Positions 60,482-64,000 of a stretch of DNA of 64,000 bases are shown one piece after another. This DNA comes from Microbacterium azadirachtae (GTDB taxonomy: Bacteria; Actinomycetota; Actinomycetes; Actinomycetales; Microbacteriaceae): the NCBI RefSeq assembly GCF_000956505.1, contig NZ_JYIX01000038.1, positions 186,001-250,000 on the forward strand, read 5' to 3'. A program made the position numbers and the translations under genes. The notes below the pieces were generated by a model. That model was not told the origin of the DNA and ran no database searches. It saw only the letters and a list, made by a program, of their open reading frames with translations. Numbering within the stretch: the first letter of the stretch is position 1; every line of letters begins with the position of its first letter.

Positions 60482-62097
60482 GTTTCGAGATCCACACCTC
60501 GGGCGCGCCGAAAGCGGCGATCGACGAGGTCGTCCCGCGTCTGGTCGGCGAACTGATCGCCTCCCGGATCACGGGCGGTGACCCGACGGTGTGGGGCGAG
60601 GCCGCCGAGGCCGAGGCGAGCATCCGCCTGGGCTGGGTGGACGCCGTCTCCGTGTCGCGTCCGCTCGTGCCCGAGATCGTCGCGTTGCGCGATGAACTCG
60701 CGGGCAAGGGCGTCACCCGCGTCGTGCTGGCGGGGATGGGCGGCTCCTCCCTCGCCCCCGAGGTCATCTCGCAGACCGCGGGCATCGACGTCACGATCCT
60801 CGACTCGACCTCTCCCGGCCAGGTGCTCGCCGCGATCGACGCCGGTCTCGCCGACGCCGTGCTCGTGGTGTCCTCCAAATCCGGATCCACTGTCGAGACG
60901 GATTCGCAGCGACGCACCTTCGAGGCCGCGTTCCGCGATGTCGGGATCGACCCCGTCGAGCGCATCGTCGTGGTCACCGACCCCGGCTCGCCGCTCGACG
61001 AGTCGGCGCGCGCCGCGGGCTACCGGGTGTTCAACGCCGACCCGAACGTGGGCGGCCGGTACTCCGCGCTGACCGCGTTCGGCCTGGTGCCCTCCGGACT
61101 GGCCGGCGTCGACATCGCCGAGCTGCTCGACGAGGCAGAGGCCACACTCCTCCAGGTCGCGATCGACTCCCCCGAGAACCCGGCTCTGCTGCTCGGTGCG
61201 GCGATCGCCGCCAGCGCGCAGACCCCAGATGGTCCCCGGCGCGACAAGCTGGGGCTGATCACGGACGGCACCCACATCGTGGGCCTGCCCGACTGGATCG
61301 AGCAGCTCGTCGCCGAGTCCACGGGCAAGGAGGGCTCCGGGATCCTTCCCGTCGTCCTGCTCCCCGTCTCCCCCGAGGTCGAGGCACGCCCGGCGGACCT
61401 GCAGCTGGTGCGCCTCGTCGACGAGGCGGACGAGTTCCACCTGCGCGAGCGCCACCCCGGCGAGATCCTCGTCAGCGGAACGCTCGGTGCGCAGTTCCTC
61501 GTGTGGGAGTATGCGACCGCGATCGCGGGATACCTGCTCGGGATCAACCCGTTCGACCAGCCCGACGTGGTGTCGGCCAAGGTCGCCGCCCGCGGGCTGC
61601 TGGATGCGCGCCCTGAGGCCGCGCCCGCCGCCTTCGTGCAGGACGGGGTCGAGGTCCGCGCCTCTGACGCCTCCCTCCTCGCCTCCGGCACGATCGCCGG
61701 CGTCCTGGACGCGCTGTGGCAGACGCTGCCGACGGACGGCTACGTCTCCATCCAGGCGTACGTCAACCGTCTCGAGATGCCGCAGCTGCAGGGTCTCCGG
61801 GAACTGATCGCCGCCGATTCGGGTCGGCCCACGACGTTCGGCTGGGGACCGCGGTTCCTGCACTCGACGGGTCAGTATCACAAGGGCGGTCCGGCACAGG
61901 GCGTGTTCCTGCAGATCCTGGAGCGTACGGATCTCGATCTCGAGATCCCCGACCGGCCGTTCACGTTCGGCCAGCTCATCGAGGCGCAGGCCGCGGGCGA
62001 CGCGGGCGTGCTCGCCGCGCACGGACGGCCCGTGGTGACCCTCACGATCACCGAACCCCAGGACGATGTGCTGGACCTCTTCGAGGCCGCGCAGTAG
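60478..62097 (+). CDS. pgi: Glucose-6-phosphate isomerase
   Basis: A 539-residue phosphoglucose isomerase of the SIS-domain type. The N-terminal SIS region has [14 protein letters not shown] and [17 protein letters not shown]; the catalytic glutamate/histidine region includes [15 protein letters not shown] and the C-terminal [20 protein letters not shown]. It interconverts glucose 6-phosphate and fructose 6-phosphate. GTG 60478 overlaps tal as GTGA. The length and pattern are typical of the actinobacterial pentose-phosphate operon form. Confidence 0.93.
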   Translation: MSFEIHTSGAPKAAIDEVVPRLVGELIASRITGGDPTVWGEAAEAEASIRLGWVDAVSVSRPLVPEIVALRDELAGKGVTRVVLAGMGGSSLAPEVISQTAGIDVTILDSTSPGQVLAAIDAGLADAVLVVSSKSGSTVETDSQRRTFEAAFRDVGIDPVERIVVVTDPGSPLDESARAAGYRVFNADPNVGGRYSALTAFGLVPSGLAGVDIAELLDEAEATLLQVAIDSPENPALLLGAAIAASAQTPDGPRRDKLGLITDGTHIVGLPDWIEQLVAESTGKEGSGILPVVLLPVSPEVEARPADLQLVRLVDEADEFHLRERHPGEILVSGTLGAQFLVWEYATAIAGYLLGINPFDQPDVVSAKVAARGLLDARPEAAPAAFVQDGVEVRASDASLLASGTIAGVLDALWQTLPTDGYVSIQAYVNRLEMPQLQGLRELIAADSGRPTTFGWGPRFLHSTGQYHKGGPAQGVFLQILERTDLDLEIPDRPFTFGQLIEAQAAGDAGVLAAHGRPVVTLTITEPQDDVLDLFEAAQ

Positions 62098-62133
62098 GCA
62101 CCCCCAGAGAGCACTCAGGAGAATCCCCCACCG

Positions 62134-63681
62134 ATGACTGTTCCCGTCTCCCGCGGCAGCAACCCGCTCCGCGATCCCGACGACCGCCGGCTGAACCGGA
62201 TCGCGGGGCCCAGCGCCCTGGTGATCTTCGGCGTCACCGGCGATCTGTCGCGCAAGAAGCTGATGCCCGCCGTCTACGACCTCGCCAACCGCGGTCTGCT
62301 GCCTCCCGGGTTCGCCCTGGTCGGCTTCGCCCGCCGCGACTGGGAGGACCAGGACTTCGCGCAGGTCGTCTACGACGCCGTCAAGCAGCACGCGCGCACC
62401 CCGTTCCGTGAGGAGACGTGGGCGCAGCTTCTCCAGGGCATCCGCTTCGTGTCGGGCGAGTTCGGCGACCCCGACGCGTTCCGCCGCCTCCGCGAGACCG
62501 TCGAGAAGCTCGACATCGAACGCGGCACGATGGGCAACCACGCCTACTACCTGTCGATCCCGCCGAACCAGTTCCCGCTCGTCGCGCAGCAGCTGCGCGA
62601 CTCCGGGCTGGTCGAGGCCCATGAGGACGCGGACCACTGGCGCCGCGTGGTGATCGAGAAGCCGTTCGGCCACGACCTGGCCTCCGCGCGCGCGCTCAAC
62701 GACGCGCTCGAAGGCACCTTCCCGGCCGACTCGATCTTCCGCATCGACCACTACCTCGGCAAGGAGACGGTGCAGAACATCCTCGCGCTGCGCTTCGCGA
62801 ACGAGCTGTACGAGCCGATCTGGAACCGCAACTACGTCGACCACGTGCAGATCACGATGGCCGAGGACATCGGCGTCGGAGGACGTGCGGGCTACTACGA
62901 CGGCATCGGCGCGGCCCGCGACGTGATCCAGAACCACCTGCTGCAGCTTCTGGCCCTCACCGCGATGGAGGAGCCGATCAGTCTCTCCGCCGAGCACCTG
63001 AGGGCCGAGAAGGAGAAGGTCCTGGCCGCGGTCTCGCTGCCCGACGACCTCTCCCTCGCGACCGCCCGCGGGCAGTACGCCGGCGGCTGGCAGGGCGGCG
63101 AGCAGGTCACCGGCTTCCTCGACGAGGACGGCATGGATCCGGAATCCATCACGGAGACCTACGCCGCGGTCAAGCTCGAGATCAACACCCGCCGGTGGGC
63201 CGACGTGCCGTTCTACCTGCGCACCGGCAAGCGCCTCGGCCGCCGTGTCACCGAGATCGCGGTCGTCTTCAAGCGCGCACCCGAGCACCTGTTCGGCAGC
63301 GGTCAGACATCGGAGCTCGGGCAGAACGCTCTCGTCATCCGCGTGCAGCCGGATGAGGGCGTCACGCTGCGCTTCGGTTCCAAGGTTCCTGGCAACGGCA
63401 GCAACGTGCGCGACGTGACGATGGACTTCGGCTACGGACACGCGTTCACCGAGGCCAGCCCGGAGGCGTACGAGCGGCTCATCCTGGACGTCCTGCTCGG
63501 CGACCCGCCGCTGTTCCCGCGTCATGAGGAGGTCGAGCTCAGCTGGAAGATCCTCGATCCCGTGGAGCAGTACTGGGCTGCAGAAGGCGGCCCCGTGGAG
63601 CAGTATGCTCCCGGATCCTGGGGCCCGGCCTCCGCCGACGCCCTGCTCGCCCGCGACGGACGTGTCTGGAGGCGCCCGTGA
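62134..63681 (+). CDS. zwf: Glucose-6-phosphate dehydrogenase
   Basis: A 515-residue Zwf. The NADP-binding motif is IFGVTGDLSRKKLMPAVYDL at residues 31-50, the active-site block is IFRIDHYLGKETVQNI with the catalytic histidine, and the C-terminal domain contains YLRTGKRLGRRVTEIAVVFK and QPDEGVTLRFGSKVPG. It oxidises glucose 6-phosphate to 6-phosphogluconolactone and makes NADPH. It is followed by opcA, overlapping by four bases. Confidence 0.96.
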   Translation: MTVPVSRGSNPLRDPDDRRLNRIAGPSALVIFGVTGDLSRKKLMPAVYDLANRGLLPPGFALVGFARRDWEDQDFAQVVYDAVKQHARTPFREETWAQLLQGIRFVSGEFGDPDAFRRLRETVEKLDIERGTMGNHAYYLSIPPNQFPLVAQQLRDSGLVEAHEDADHWRRVVIEKPFGHDLASARALNDALEGTFPADSIFRIDHYLGKETVQNILALRFANELYEPIWNRNYVDHVQITMAEDIGVGGRAGYYDGIGAARDVIQNHLLQLLALTAMEEPISLSAEHLRAEKEKVLAAVSLPDDLSLATARGQYAGGWQGGEQVTGFLDEDGMDPESITETYAAVKLEINTRRWADVPFYLRTGKRLGRRVTEIAVVFKRAPEHLFGSGQTSELGQNALVIRVQPDEGVTLRFGSKVPGNGSNVRDVTMDFGYGHAFTEASPEAYERLILDVLLGDPPLFPRHEEVELSWKILDPVEQYWAAEGGPVEQYAPGSWGPASADALLARDGRVWRRP

Positions 63682-64000
63682 TCATCGATCTGCCCGACAC
63701 CAACATCAGCCAGGTCGCGAAGAACCTGGTCAAGGCTCGCGAAGAGGGCGGCGTGGTCGCACTCGGCCGCGTGCTCACGCTCATCATCGCGGCGCCGGAC
63801 GACGCGCTCGAGGCAGCGGTCGACGCGGCGAACGACGCGTCCCGCGAGCACCCGATGCGCGTCATCGTGCTCACCACGAGCGAGGGCGACGCGCGTCTGG
63901 ACGCGCAGATCCGCGTCGGCGGCGACGCCGGCGCGAGCGAGGTCGTCGTGCTGCACGCCTACGGCGCCGCAGCCAGCAACGAGGAGAGCCTGGTCACCGG
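63678..64000 (+). CDS. opcA: Glucose-6-phosphate dehydrogenase assembly protein OpcA (partial)
   Basis: The start of OpcA, cut by the window end after about 107 codons. The N terminus (VIIDLPDTNISQVAKNLVKAREEGG) and the following VALGRVLTLIIAA fold region match OpcA, which activates or assembles Zwf in actinobacteria. GTG 63678 overlaps the zwf stop (GTGA). The reading frame is open to the last base. Confidence 0.92.
   Translation, partial: MIIDLPDTNISQVAKNLVKAREEGGVVALGRVLTLIIAAPDDALEAAVDAANDASREHPMRVIVLTTSEGDARLDAQIRVGGDAGASEVVVLHAYGAAASNEESLVT

Noticed and set aside
60214..63525. Minus-strand open frame of 1103 codons opposite pgi and zwf
   Set aside because: Shadow of high-GC coding sequence; the real genes on the plus strand have full domain signatures.

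Overview
The window is ordinary chromosomal DNA of a high-GC Gram-positive bacterium (Actinomycetota), most likely a member of the Microbacteriaceae such as Microbacterium. The lineage-typical evidence is RbpA, PafB/PafC WYL regulators beside tatA/tatC and the HelY helicase, the tkt-tal-pgi-zwf-opcA pentose-phosphate operon, an LCP cell-wall protein, a cysteine-free bL31B, and actinobacterial glgA/glgC. Genes are closely packed, often with 4-base GTGA or ATGA overlaps, and no intergenic gap exceeds 300 bases. I see no prophage, insertion sequence, CRISPR array, toxin-antitoxin pair or recognisable defence island.

Layout. 1-4.4 kb: short AraC regulator, HdeD-like protein, SDR oxidoreductase, then NfeD, SPFH protein and GDPD. 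4.5-14.8 kb: rbpA, converging with a long minus-strand series HAD, trmI, double-FKBP lipoprotein, pafB, pafC, tatA, tatC, helY, lnt. 14.8-27.4 kb: PAC2 protein, uppP, M20 peptidase, tRNA-Leu(GAG), ferritin-like/VIT1 protein, helicase, LCP protein, SGNH hydrolase, TrmH methyltransferase, sirtuin, histidine phosphatase, MFS transporter. 27.4-31.6 kb: a branched-chain 2-oxoacid dehydrogenase operon (E1alpha, E1beta, E2) divergent from an Lrp/AsnC regulator. 31.5-42 kb: hydrolases, exonuclease, bL31B, ABC ATPase, divergent glgA/glgC, serB, fabG, membrane proteins and SURF1. 42-49 kb: ABC-F ATPase, biotin ECF transporter (bioY-bioM-bioN) divergent from a BioQ-like TetR regulator, MFS transporter and PatB-type C-S lyase. 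49-53 kb: sufB-sufD-Rieske-sufC-sufT. 53-57 kb: haem A synthesis genes ctaA and ctaB enclosing an unknown regulator and membrane protein. 57-64 kb: tkt, tal, pgi, zwf and the start of opcA.

The most informative signals are regulatory. At least fourteen genes have a TANNNT -10 hexamer followed by only 6 or 7 bases and then ATG or GTG, with no usable Shine-Dalgarno site; they are very probably transcribed as leaderless mRNAs, and this settles several start codons. The bioY/TetR intergenic region holds two perfect TGAAC-N3-GTTCA operators abutting a palindromic AGTATACT that can serve as the -10 of both divergent promoters. The Lrp/E1alpha region holds a perfect 11-base inverted repeat. A 73-base composite hairpin with 16- and 11-base perfect arms lies between surf1 and the ABC-F gene.

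Functionally the window is mostly housekeeping: central carbon flow (pentose phosphate, glycogen), Fe-S and haem A assembly for respiration, envelope biogenesis (Lnt, UppP, LCP, Tat), and RNA or protein quality control. The pafBC locus has no Pup/proteasome genes between trmI and the FKBP gene, where many actinobacteria carry them. I did not find a convincing new multi-gene system. The best leads are the regulatory architectures, the intergenic palindrome, and the unknown regulator/membrane-protein pair between ctaA and ctaB.
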